NCBI GenBank assembly: GCA_003990745.1
Contig: RBNI01000600.1
Span: forward strand, 1 to 28,830
Direction of reading: 5' to 3'
Source of the DNA: Jimgerdemannia flammicorona
Taxonomy: Eukaryota > Mucoromycota > Endogonomycetes > Endogonales > Endogonaceae
Length of the DNA stretch: 28,830 nt
Positions 1-8,487 of the stretch are shown here, one piece after another. The stretch's first letter is position 1; each line of letters starts with the position of its first letter. Made by a program: the position numbers and the translations under genes. The notes under the pieces are model-generated. The model had not been told where the DNA came from. It saw only the letters and a list, made by a program, of their open reading frames with translations, and ran no database searches.

Positions 1-340
1 CTCCATCAGCCGTCACACCCCCCCCAGCCACTACACCTCCAGCCCCTCTGCCCCCGCCGCCAAGGGCCACTCCCCCACATACCGTCACCTTCTCCGTTTC
101 CTTGCCCTTCTTCAACCAACCCTCCAGCCCTGACGCCTGCCTCCTTCCCTTCACCGTCTCCGCAAAGCTCGCCCTCCCAGATCCCTGTCCTCTACCACCA
201 CTTCCTCTCCTTCCACGCCCACCTGCCAGCAGCCCCCTCATACCTCCCCCCAGGCCCGGGCCTCTCCCCACTTGCTGCCAGTTGAACGCACTCGGACCAC
301 CCTGCCCAGCACGCACCTCAGATTGCCTGTTGGTCACCAT
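1..340 (-). CDS. LINE ORF1, N-terminal fragment (copy A)
   Basis: Read from the ATG at 338-340 on the minus strand, the frame is open to base 1 (113 codons), starting MVTNRQSEVRAGQGGPSAF. This start is chosen because all copies align from here, and copies C and D carry ATA at the same place. The product is rich in Gly and Arg (GGGMRGLLAGGRGRR region), then has a Lys-rich stretch. It would be the nucleic-acid-binding ORF1 protein of the LINE, by analogy with other LINEs; I recognise no named domain in this part. Unlike copies B, D and E, codon 6 is still CAA and no stop is present, so this is the least damaged ORF1 N-terminus in the window. Confidence 0.7.
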   Translation of the reverse strand, partial: MVTNRQSEVRAGQGGPSAFNWQQVGRGPGLGGGMRGLLAGGRGRRGSGGRGQGSGRASFAETVKGRRQASGLEGWLKKGKETEKVTVCGGVALGGGGRGAGGVVAGGGVTADG

Positions 341-423
341 GTTGTTAGTCTCTTTTTCTCCAAAACGATGAAGTAGTTGCTTTCCAGATGTTGTGTAACC
401 TGAGAGGTACCGGAGAGAGGATG
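1..423 (-). mobile_element. LINE copy A, 5' end (truncated by window)
   Basis: Minus-strand 5' end of the same non-LTR retrotransposon family as copies B, C and D. The stretch from the GGTACCGG at about 407-414 back to base 1 aligns by eye with 20880-21298 (copy C, same orientation) and with the reverse complements of 6366-6800 (B) and 26304-26730 (D). The 5' boundary is placed at 423 because the reverse-strand start CATCCTCTCTCCGG matches the starts of copies D (CATCTTTCTCCAG) and E. The rest of the element lies left of the window. Confidence 0.85.
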
Positions 424-779
424 TAAAGAAGAATCTTAGTAAAGATAATAAATAAAATACAGTGAAGAGAGATCTTGGTGAAGATAGTAAAGAGAAAATA
501 GTAAAGAAGAATCTTGATAAAGATAGTAAAGAAAAGATGGCAAAGAATCTCAGTAAAGATGGCAAAAAGATCAGTGAAGTTGGTAAAGAGGAGATAGTAA
601 AGGAGAATCTTAGTAAAGATAGCAAAGAGAAGATAGTAAAGAGGAATATTGATAAATATGGTAAAGAGAAGATAGCAAAGAGAGATCTTAGTAAAGATAG
701 AGGGAAATAGCAAAAGATTTTAATAAAGATAGCAAATAGAAGATAGTAAAGGAGAATCTTAATAAGAAATCTTAGTAAA
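424..779. repeat. Minisatellite, 39-bp unit
   Basis: Imperfect tandem repeats of a purine-rich unit close to AGAATCTTAGTAAAGATAGT followed by AAAGAGAAGATAGTAAAG. The period is 39 bp, best seen in 462-710, where the plus strand encodes 13-residue units of the type NLSKDSKEKIVKE. The open frame is probably a by-product of a period divisible by three, because there is no gene context. The array abuts the 5' end of LINE A on the left and an LTR-like promoter segment on the right. Confidence 0.75.
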
Positions 780-834
780 GTAGCTCAGTGATGGTGAAGG
801 AAAATCTCAACCCTTTGCTATCTTTAAACAGACT

Positions 835-885
835 TAGTATAAATATTTATAGAAACTATAGTGAATAAACCTCAGTTCAAATCTG
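835..885 (+). promoter_or_regulatory. LTR-like core promoter and poly(A) segment
   Basis: The segment TATAAATATTTATAG, then GTGAATAAACCTCAG and TTCAAATCTGG, parallels the U3/R junction of the gypsy LTR at 6304-6349 and 24338-24385 (TATAAATAT, then G-AATAAACC-CAGATCAAAAT). The order and spacing of TATA box and AATAAA signal agree. It probably marks a remnant LTR of a related gypsy family, with the minisatellite as its upstream part. The outer ends were not located. Confidence 0.5.
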
Positions 886-899
886 GAGAGATGGCTGGG

Positions 900-1337
900 T
901 TTAATATCTGACAAAACATAGTTTGGGTAATCTGAATTAAAACCTGTGGATGTTTTGTCAATTTTCCTATGAATTCTCATCAAAATTCAATCAAACTTAT
1001 ATTTCCAGAAGCTCTTAACTAGGCGAATCCAGCAAGCTTAGTTTTGTTGAATTTGGATGAATATTTATGGAGAAATCGGGATTTTTGTCAGAGACACATT
1101 ATATAGTGACTGTTTTTCCTCGTTTCAATTTTCCTCAGGATATATAAAAAGTGATCAACTTTAAATAACTAAAGCTCCACATTCTAACATTTAATTTGAA
1201 AAATGAAATCATAGATTTATCGAAAAACAATCTTAAAATAAAGTATGAAGAAATTTTTAGAATACCTCTTGTATTTCTAAAGTTATAGGGTTTCAAAAAT
1301 TTATTTAATTTTTGTCGTGACTAGGTGTCCGCCACTG
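900..1337 (-). mobile_element. Probable Tc1/mariner-like transposon end
   Basis: On the minus strand from 1337 the sequence begins CAGTGGCGGACACCTAGTC, and TA (1338-1339) lies directly outside it. CAGTG starts flanked by the TA target are typical of the Tc1/mariner superfamily. The next roughly 430 bases are AT-rich, non-coding and full of TTTTGTC and AAAATTGAC-type words, as in the untranslated ends of such elements. I found no matching second terminal repeat and no transposase frame, so this is a truncated end. The left limit is approximate. Confidence 0.45.
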
Positions 1338-1339
1338 TA

Positions 1340-2365
1340 CTCCCAACCGTGAATTGGACTAAGCCTCAGTCCATGTGAATTGGCCCGTTGTTACACAAAC
1401 ATCCACAGTCCATACCCGTTACACAAACATCGCCGTTACACAAACTTACAGGGGTCGGTTGGAGGTGGGGCAGCGGCGGAAGGCGAGGTCTGAATGAAGG
1501 CGTTCGGAACGAGGCGGGATTGGCGTCCTGCGGAATGTTGGAGGCCGACATTGTTGTTTTGGTTGTATTTTGAGTGGTATTTGAGGAGAATGTGTATCGA
1601 TGGAGCGTGAGGGGCGGGCGCTTCCACCCACCCCGACCACCCACCCAACTTTATAAAATGGCCCACCAACCCACAACGCCGAGCTTGCCGTGCACCTCTT
1701 TGTCCATTGCCCACATGACTACAACCTCCCGTTTATGTGCGCTCCTGAAACCGATAATGCTCATAGTGCCCAAAGTCCAATGTGATTTCGGTCAGCGGCC
1801 ACTCCTGCAGTTCACAGTTTGGCAACTCCACGTGATTTTAAATTTAAGCTGTCCCCAGGTAAGGGGACGTTGCAAATGACGTATAATTCCGGCGTTTGGG
1901 GTTGACGCGACCTTGTCAAATCGTCACATCGACAAATGTAACTCCGCGAATGGTCGATCATAAGCACCGGGGCAAGTCGGAATACTAATATATATACTTG
2001 TTCTCTGAGTATACGTCTAAGTGGACTCAGTTTTCCAAACGTTTCCTTGATCTCATAGTTCTATTTTTTCTTGTGCTATCTTTTTTGGCTCCTATTTTTC
2101 AAAGGGTCACCATAGCGATTAAAGGAGCAAACTGCACTATAGATCATCATGCATGAACTCATTCGTTTTATTTTCTCTTTGGAGTTGTAAACGGTCGGCC
2201 CACTATCGTTTAGAGGAATAAAATACCCTCCGCTGTGCTGTTTGAATTTCAATTTATATGGCTTAAGTATCAACCATTTAAATTTTGACAGCGCCCATCC
2301 AATTACTATACAAGCCCTCACTGCTGTAATGAAAAAACTTAGATTCCACATTTTTACCATTTGAT
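1340..2365. other. Single-copy DNA upstream of 2366 gene
   Basis: This stretch keeps CpG dinucleotides and shows no similarity to the repeats in the window. It contains three short copies of GTTACACAAAC (about 1389-1446) and two of GTGAATTGG (about 1349 and 1375). There are several short overlapping ORFs on both strands (about 1366-1879), none with a recognisable product. A TATATATAC motif near 1989-1997 could serve as a promoter element for the gene starting at 2366, but the distance is long and this is speculative. Confidence 0.35.
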
Positions 2366-3045
2366 ATGGGTAACACATTCTCCGACCGTGGTGCCGCAAA
2401 ACGTCTGTCCCGCACATCTCCTGAAATTGAGGTATCCCGCCTCAGCCCTATGATGTCGGTGTACAGTGTGCACATAGCGCGCTTCATTCAAGCGATACAC
2501 GACAACGTCCTAGTGAAGAACCGAAAACGCTGGGGCAGCTTCGTGGTGCTTGAGTTGCGGTTCCCGAATTCGGAGCCGGAGCGGCTGGTGTCAGCCACGG
2601 CAAAGGATCCCGCGGACAGCAGGAACCGAAAGGAAATGTTGAATAAACTCAACTCCACGGAGCGCAACGCCTGCGATCGCCTGAACTGGGAAATTTTTTG
2701 GGACTTCATCGAGGAGCGATCTCAAGTTGAGGTGGTTTTAGAAAGATTCAAGCTAGAGCTAGTGACAATGGTTAATAGGGGCCGGCTCACTGTGGAAGAC
2801 ATCATTATAAAAGCGGAGGACTCCGATATGCACTTGCTTCAATTTCACCTCCAATTCTACGACGTCAGAGGGCGATTCGTTTTCCTGCGACCGGGTTACC
2901 TTCTGGGACTTTGTCGATGAGCACTTTGAAGGCGGAGTTCGAAAATTTCAAGCTGGAGCGCATGGACCACGTCATTACAACGGCGAATCCCTCGGTGTAC
3001 TGGCGCTTGATTCGGATTCAGCTTCAATTTCACGACCTCAAATAG
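2366..3045 (+). pseudogene. Hypothetical gene with duplicated module, frame broken
   Basis: Not recognised. The plus-strand frame from the ATG at 2366 runs 184 codons to 2920 and starts MGNTFSDRG, which fits an N-myristoylation consensus (Gly2, Ser6). A module CDRLNWEIFWDFIEE (about residues 107-121), then ERFKLEL, then LLQFHLQFYD is followed by a second copy in shifted frames: CDRVTFWDFVDEHFEG from 2886 (third frame), then EFENFKLERM from 2935 and RIQLQFHDL ending at the TAG at 3043-3045 (first frame). Two frame changes are therefore needed, either from indels in a decayed gene or, less likely, from an unrecognised intron. Codon usage and CpG content differ sharply from the surrounding transposons. 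It looks like the only host-type protein gene here. An extracellular or defence role cannot be inferred. Confidence 0.5.
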
Positions 3046-3728
3046 ACAATTTATTTATGGTTAGCTAGTAGTATGATTCGGTTAAAGTAGAAAGAACACT
3101 ATGAACAATATGAATAATATGCACTACTTTCATTCATTTTCATGCCTATGCTTGTGTCCATACTGTTCGACCTTCCCGCGCTAATATCTTCCGCTTAGGT
3201 CTTCAGGGGCTTCCAATATGTAACGGATGCATGTTCGTTTACCATAAACTCGAACCTGCACAGTATATGATCGAGTCAAAGCATTATGCCAAAATTCCTA
3301 TGTTCCTATGAGGCTCGTATTGTAATCACCATATGTCAAAAATATGTAACACAGATTCGTTTTCACAATTTATGTAATTATGACAGATATTAAACTATGC
3401 ACCTCGCTGTAAATTATTACTCGACATTTTTCGAGGTAGCACGAAAGTTGGATGAGTTTGTGAAAGCACTGGTCGTATCTGTCGACATATTGTATTGTAA
3501 CTTTACTTTTGTGTGCATTCTAATACATTTCCTCTAAATAAACAATTTAAGCAGATGCCGGTTTTGTCTACTCGTTCTGGAATGTGGCACAGACCCAAAG
3601 ACTAGTGTGAAAGCACGATGCATATTCATACGCTACGTGACATACCAAGTTGGCATGATGCGGAGAGCTATGAAAACTTTGAATCGTGACGAGAAATCAT
3701 ATATATTTTTATTTTTTTACTGTTTAGG
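3046..3728. other. Intergenic, no gene recognised
   Basis: Moderately AT-rich, non-repetitive DNA. An AATAAA at 3535-3540 might be a polyadenylation signal for an upstream transcript. I see no convincing reading frame here on either strand. Confidence 0.4.
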
Positions 3729-3890
3729 TATCTTGGTGTCAGTCCTCTAAACGGATATAAGGATATGTCGACAAGGAACTCTGCCAGATTTATATACTCT
3801 GCGGCACGGGAAATAATTACCAGAAGGGGGGTGAAGGAATCCCAAAGAGATAGTGCGTTAAAGACGCGTATTACTCGATTAGGCAATTAG
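3729..3890 (+). CDS. Possible terminal exon of a host gene
   Basis: A pyrimidine-rich tract ending TTTTTTTACTGTTTAG at 3727 looks like a fungal 3' splice site. It is followed by an open frame of 53 codons (YLGVSPLNGYKDMSTRNSAR, then a basic stretch ending TRLGN and a TAG at 3888-3890). The residue composition looks like real protein, with several Arg and Lys and few low-complexity runs, and CpGs are retained. I could not find a clear upstream exon; 3640-3690 on the same strand is a candidate. The opposite strand also has a 72-codon ORF here. Function unknown, evidence weak. Confidence 0.25.
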   Translation, partial: YLGVSPLNGYKDMSTRNSARFIYSAAREIITRRGVKESQRDSALKTRITRLGN

Positions 3891-4060
3891 CATTTATAGC
3901 GTTTACGCAATTCATTGTACGCCCAACATCTTGCCCTCTTCCCTTCCGCTCAACCATCTCACACGGATTTCGCTATACACAACTTTCACTACACATCTAT
4001 CGTTTACCATTGATATTCAAAAGAATAGCATAATATTTCCATATCATAGATAGTACATAA

Positions 4061-4110
<50 letters not shown>
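4061..4110. repeat. AAT trinucleotide microsatellite
   Basis: About 50 bases of uninterrupted AAT/ATA repeat (16-17 units). A leucine-run ORF on the opposite strand is an artefact of this repeat. Confidence 0.95.
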
Positions 4111-4111
<1 letters not shown>

Positions 4112-4118
4112 CTCTCTA

Positions 4119-4573
4119 ATGAAACCAAACCACATGCCACTTCCCCGCAACTCCTGTTGCATTTGTCACATTGCAGGTGACACATTTCCAGGTCGCCATG
4201 CTACTGGCTCCCACACATGCTCTCTCTCCGATGACACCAATGCAGCAATCACCTCGTGTACTATGGCGAAGGACAGTGACAATTTATGGCTGCTTCAATA
4301 ACTTCAAAACTACAGCCGTTCTGCTCACCACCCACATTCCATGCCCGAACCCATCAGTTTCGACAAACACCACACCTAGACCTGCCATACCACCTATGGA
4401 CTTGGACCTCACTGCCTGTATTGTCAAGCAAAGATCAGATATTATCTCCTAACAATACCATATTGGCAAAGCCTGAGCCCTGGCTCCTACAGATACTGCC
4501 ACTGACCCCACTGCTGACCCTGATTTCCTCACTGATCCCTCACCTTGGACCAGTATGCCAGCCACTACCTTAG
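4119..4573 (+). other. GC-richer, ORF-like stretch of unknown origin
   Basis: Three overlapping plus-strand ORFs of 60-95 codons in different frames (4119-4301, 4171-4452, 4286-4573), rich in Pro, Thr and Ser. A Cys/His cluster (CCICHIAG, then H at about residue 22) is visible in the first, but it is too irregular to call a zinc finger. No family recognised. It may be a remnant of a retroelement gag or plain non-coding DNA. It ends where composition switches abruptly to AT-rich. Confidence 0.2.
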
Positions 4574-4579
4574 GCCCAA

Positions 4580-6024
4580 TTTTACCTCTTATACTAGTTT
4601 CTATTCCAGATACTCATATAATATTAGTCTCAGTTTCAGATACTACTTCATTATCTATATCAGATATTCTCATATATCAAACCCACTGGAATTATACTCT
4701 TAGTACTTATATATAGCATTTATTCAATATATTTTCTGGTCCTCATTATCTCTAGTCATCTTTCTACTTCTGACTACTTCTCTGAATTTCTCTAATATCT
4801 GATCTCTATATATCAATATCTCCTTTATAGACTATTCTGATATCTTATATCTACCTCTAACATTCTGGCATTTTTTTTTATATAATAGACTTTATATAGT
4901 TATTTCTGATTACTATATAGTATTAATGCTCTTTAATATCATATATTCTGATCCAATATTCTTAAATACAATAATCTAGAATATAATATTCTCAGATATG
5001 ATACCATTAGGTATATATCTTTTTTCATCTATATGTAATAGTCTCAATCTCACTAAATACTTTAATATAAACCTCACTTTGATATTTACTATTATCTATA
5101 ATATCTTCTAATTATATAATTTGAACAAACTTATTATCTAGACTCTATTAACTCTTAAACTATATAACTCCTACTTTATTAAAGAGATTGATCCTTCTAC
5201 TCTCTTCTGTATCTTATATCTCTAGAAAGTTACTATAATCTAAGATTCTTTCAATCTTTTAGCCTTACTTGATCTCTTACTATTATACTTTAGTATTCTT
5301 TATAATATATTTTCTAGTCTTATAGATTCTATAGTATTCTTTTACTATATTATTAATCTTATTTACTTAAATATAGATTATTAATAAAAAAAAAAAAGCC
5401 CTCTTAGACTATTATATTATATTTTATACTAAACAGATTATAACTTCTCTTATATAAATATTCTATATAGTTTGAGTGACTTATAATAGTAAACTAATAT
5501 TCTTATATCTTCTTTCTTAATCTACTATCAAATTTCTAAGCCTACTCTATATATACTATAAGACAATCTGCTTAATATATTTATAATTAATTATATCTAC
5601 TAATAAATATATACTGAACTTATATATAATTATATTAATCAGACTAATACTATTGAACTTCTCAGTAAAGACTATACTTCAGATAGCTGTCTCTATTAAT
5701 ATTAGTACTCTTACTATACCAAAGTATATATATTTAAATATAAATTATAGAATTTAATAGATAAAATAATAGTTCTGATATTGATCTCTACTTCTACTCT
5801 CTCTATAATAATGATCTTTTCTCAACCTCTGAATATTTTATTTTTCTTTTCTCTCTTCACTTCTCTAATCTCTACTAAATATATTTTAGATATTTTTTCA
5901 CTCTTAAGAATCTACTTCAAGTAATATTTGAACTATTATATTTTATAACTTTCTCAACTCTCTCTTTTATCTACTATATATATTACTTATATTATAATAT
6001 AATATTTATATAGAATTTACAGAC
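4580..6024. other. Decayed AT-rich region flanking the gypsy element
   Basis: Strongly AT-rich and nearly free of CpG, with the plus strand pyrimidine-biased. Some minus-strand stretches read through for 30-50 codons between stops (for example around 4900-5100), which suggests an old element mutated by C-to-T change. I could not assign a family. It may be continuous with the AT-rich DNA at 24549-25230, since the gypsy element separates them. An A-tract lies at 5385-5397. Confidence 0.4.
6021..6024 (+). repeat. Candidate gypsy target-site duplication, left
   Basis: AGAC immediately before the LTR start is repeated at 24549-24552 just after the LTR end. Four bases match; the five-base versions (CAGAC and AGACT) do not, so the duplication is plausible but not proven. 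Confidence 0.45.
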
Positions 6025-6202
6025 TGTAATGGTTGATCTGAATTAGAAACAAGAATTAGGAGAATTAGACATTTGATTATAGTACCTGAACCCAATTTCT
6101 GATATAGTATAGTCTTATAAATAATAGTTATTTCACAAATATTAAAGTTTTCATGAATGTTAAACTCTTCACAAATGTCAAGAATTCACAGATATTAAAG
6201 TC

Positions 6203-6216
6203 TTGATGATCATCAA
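6203..6216. promoter_or_regulatory. 14-bp palindrome in LTR U3
   Basis: TTGATGATCATCAA is a perfect palindrome about 90 bases upstream of the TATA box. The 3' LTR has TTGATGATTATTAA at the same place, differing by two CA-to-TA changes. A role as a binding site for a dimeric regulator is only a possibility. Confidence 0.4.
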
Positions 6217-6332
6217 AGATTTAACAGATATCAAGAATTAATATTTATGAAAAGTGACTCATAACTTAGTTATAACTTAGCTACCTTATAACTAGCAAAC
6301 TTGTATAAATATCCTCAGTATTTAGAGTGAAT

Positions 6333-6349
6333 AAACCTTAGATCAAAAT
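6333..6349 (+). repeat. LINE B target-site duplication, left copy
   Basis: AAACCTTAGATCAAAAT is repeated exactly at 12261-12277, directly after the poly(A) tail of LINE B. It is LTR sequence; the 3' LTR has the same word with one transition. Confidence 0.92.
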
Positions 6350-6447
6350 CAGGATTATCTTGCAATATATTTCTCCAGTACCATTCAGATTACACAACCT
6401 TTGAAAAGTACTTACAACATCATTTTTGGAGTAAAGAGACTAACAAT

Positions 6448-8466
6448 ATGACAACCAACAGGTAATCTGAGATGCATACTGGGCAGAGTGGCCCTAGTGC
6501 ATTTGACTGACAGCATATGGAGAGAGGCCCTGGCCTGGGGAGAAGTATGAGGGGGCTACTGATGGGAGGATGCAGAAGAGGAGAAGGTGGTGGTAGAGGA
6601 CAGGAGTCTGAGAGAGTAAGCTTTGTAGAGATGGTGAAGGAGAGACAGCAGGCATCTGGGCTGGAGGGATGGCTGAGGAAAGGCAAAGAGATGGAGAAGG
6701 AAGCAGCTTATGGGGAGTAGCCCTTAGCAGTGGAGGCAGTAGAGCTGGGGGTATAGTGGCTGGAGTGAGTATGATGGCTGATAGCAATAGGACTGCCAAT
6801 CTGAAAAAAAATCCAGATGTGACTACTGATGGCATAGCTGAGCAGCAGAGGCTTAGAGGGTAGGGAGATTTGGTAGATGGTGTGATGGGCCTAGTGGTGG
6901 CCCCATTATTCAAAAAATCAATCTCAGTATTCATGATTACACTGTGCTTCTGGGGCCTAGCAGTGATAGCGAAAATAGTACTGGGGCTTATTGCTAAGCA
7001 GGTGGCTAGAGCAGTATCAGTAAAGTTTCTGAAGGGATTAGAGGGAGTGGAGGTGGGATTTGAGGAGGCTGAGCCTTTGGAGGAGGTGCTGAAGGTTGGT
7101 TTGAATGTTGGAGAGGTGTGTGTCCCTATAGTATACTGCCTGAGATGGGATCCCAGGTAGTACAACTGCTGGTGAGAGGAGTGCCCATAGTGATAGTGGT
7201 GGAGATAAGAAGGAGAGTTGAAGAGGTCATAGTGGAGTATGGTGAGGTAGTGGACATTGGGTTCAGGGTCTGGGAAGAAACTTTGCTTAGGACTGGGGAT
7301 GTTGATATACAGATTTAACTGGTAGAGAAGAAAGCTACCAGGAAGATAAGGAACTGACCTTCAGTAATGGTCTGGGGGGCAATCTTGTGCAAGGTGATGA
7401 GGGTAAAGGGGAGTGAGGAGGAGAAAGAGGATTTGTTAGAAGTACTAGAAGAGTTGAGTAGTGCAGTAGAGCAGTAAGCAAAGGCTTAGAAGGCTTTTGT
7501 GGTATTGACACACTTAGAGATAGTAGATAGAAAGCAGATTTGAGTGAACAAGGGGCAGTAAAAAAGAGCTCAGGGATATAAGCATCAGAAAGAGCTGTTG
7601 GCTAAGCTGGAAGGTAGACCACAGAAGGATGCAGGTGGAATGGTGGAGAGGGGGTGCCAAAGCGAGTGTCTGGGTCAGCGAGGATGGCAGGAGTATAGAG
7701 ATGGAGGCAGGAGAGGACAGGAAAGTAACTAGTGATGACCTATATGCTAATGATACATTTGAGGTCTGGAAGGAGGATTGGGAGAGATTGCCTACTCCTA
7801 CTCTTCTTATCAGGTGAGGTCTGACTTCCTGAAGTAGGGTGGTAGAGGATGTGCCAATGTGAGGGGCCCAGTGAGTGCAGTTTGGAGTTCCTGAGGTGGC
7901 AAATGGGGGACAAGTAGTGGCAGTTGGAGAGGGAGAACTGGTAGATATCCTGAAGATATAGAATGAGTCTGTGAGTGCTGGGGCTGACACCACAATGTTG
8001 GATGGAGGGAGACTGGCAACTCCTGGGGAGAAGAAGGTGGGAAACCTACTTTGGATATGCAGGATGATAAATAACCTGGCAGCTGAAGAGTTGGGAGAGG
8101 TGAACTTAAGAGTAATAAGTAATGAACATTGGGTACAGATCCTGCAGAGAGATGGTGTAGAGTTGGCATTGAAGGTGGAAATCCTTGCAGTATATCTGGA
8201 GAAGGAAGAGTATGAGATAGATAAGGAGCAGAAGGTGGAGCTGGCAGGGATTGCTGGTGAGAGGGCTAAATACTGTTGGGACAAGTATTATGGATTGCAG
8301 CTCTGACAGGAGGCCTGCCTAGAGTACCAAGAGAAGTTTGAGGAGAAGGCAAATAGGGAGATAAATGAGCTATTGGCTGGTGGAGACTCAGAGGGCTGAA
8401 GAGGAGGCAGTGACTGCAGAATATAATCTAGACATAGTGCAGGAAGAGATGAATATAGAGCAGTAG
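6448..8466 (+). pseudogene. LINE ORF1 (copy B), stop-riddled
   Basis: The frame from the ATG at 6448 to the TAG at 8464-8466 is 673 codons with no net frameshift, but it has in-frame stops, the first at codon 6 (TAA, where copies A and C have CAA). The N-terminus is Gly/Arg-rich (SGPSAFD). A central part (about 6870-7320) with VARAVSVKFLKGLEGVEVGF and EEAEPLEEVLKVG aligns with copies C and D. The acidic C-terminal part (about 8100-8460) is rich in Glu, Lys and Leu and probably coiled. By position it is the LINE RNA-binding protein, but I see neither a CCHC knuckle nor a clear RRM. ORF2 begins 21 bases downstream in the same frame. Confidence 0.75.
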
Positions 8467-8487
8467 GATAATACACCATATTTCATT

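Larger units (their letters stand above)
6025..6349 (+). repeat. Gypsy 5' LTR, left part
   Basis: Starts TGTAATGGTTGATCTG and matches 24056-24385 base for base apart from transitions and two small indels. It contains a TATA box at 6304-6311 and an AATAAA signal at 6330-6335. LINE B interrupts the LTR after 6349. Confidence 0.93.

Noticed and set aside
345..713. 122-codon minus-strand ORF across the minisatellite
   Set aside because: Repetitive low-complexity peptide produced by the 39-bp array.
1389..1446. Three short repeats of GTTACACAAAC, CRISPR-like spacing
   Set aside because: Units are too short, spacing is irregular and there are no cas genes; the context is eukaryotic.
3997..4185. 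62-codon minus-strand ORF with a leucine run, possible signal peptide
   Set aside because: The leucine run is the translated AAT microsatellite.
4580..6024. Mitochondrial or organelle insert because of high AT content
   Set aside because: No organelle gene recognised. The bias fits CpG loss in repeats, and the region borders retroelements.
6494..8479. Long open frames on the strand opposite LINE ORF1 (for example 7514-8284 minus, 26594-27421 minus, 19379-20716 plus), rich in Ser, Pro and Leu
   Set aside because: They are antisense shadows of ORF1: codon bias of the purine-rich sense strand removes stops on the other strand. They have no independent start or domain.
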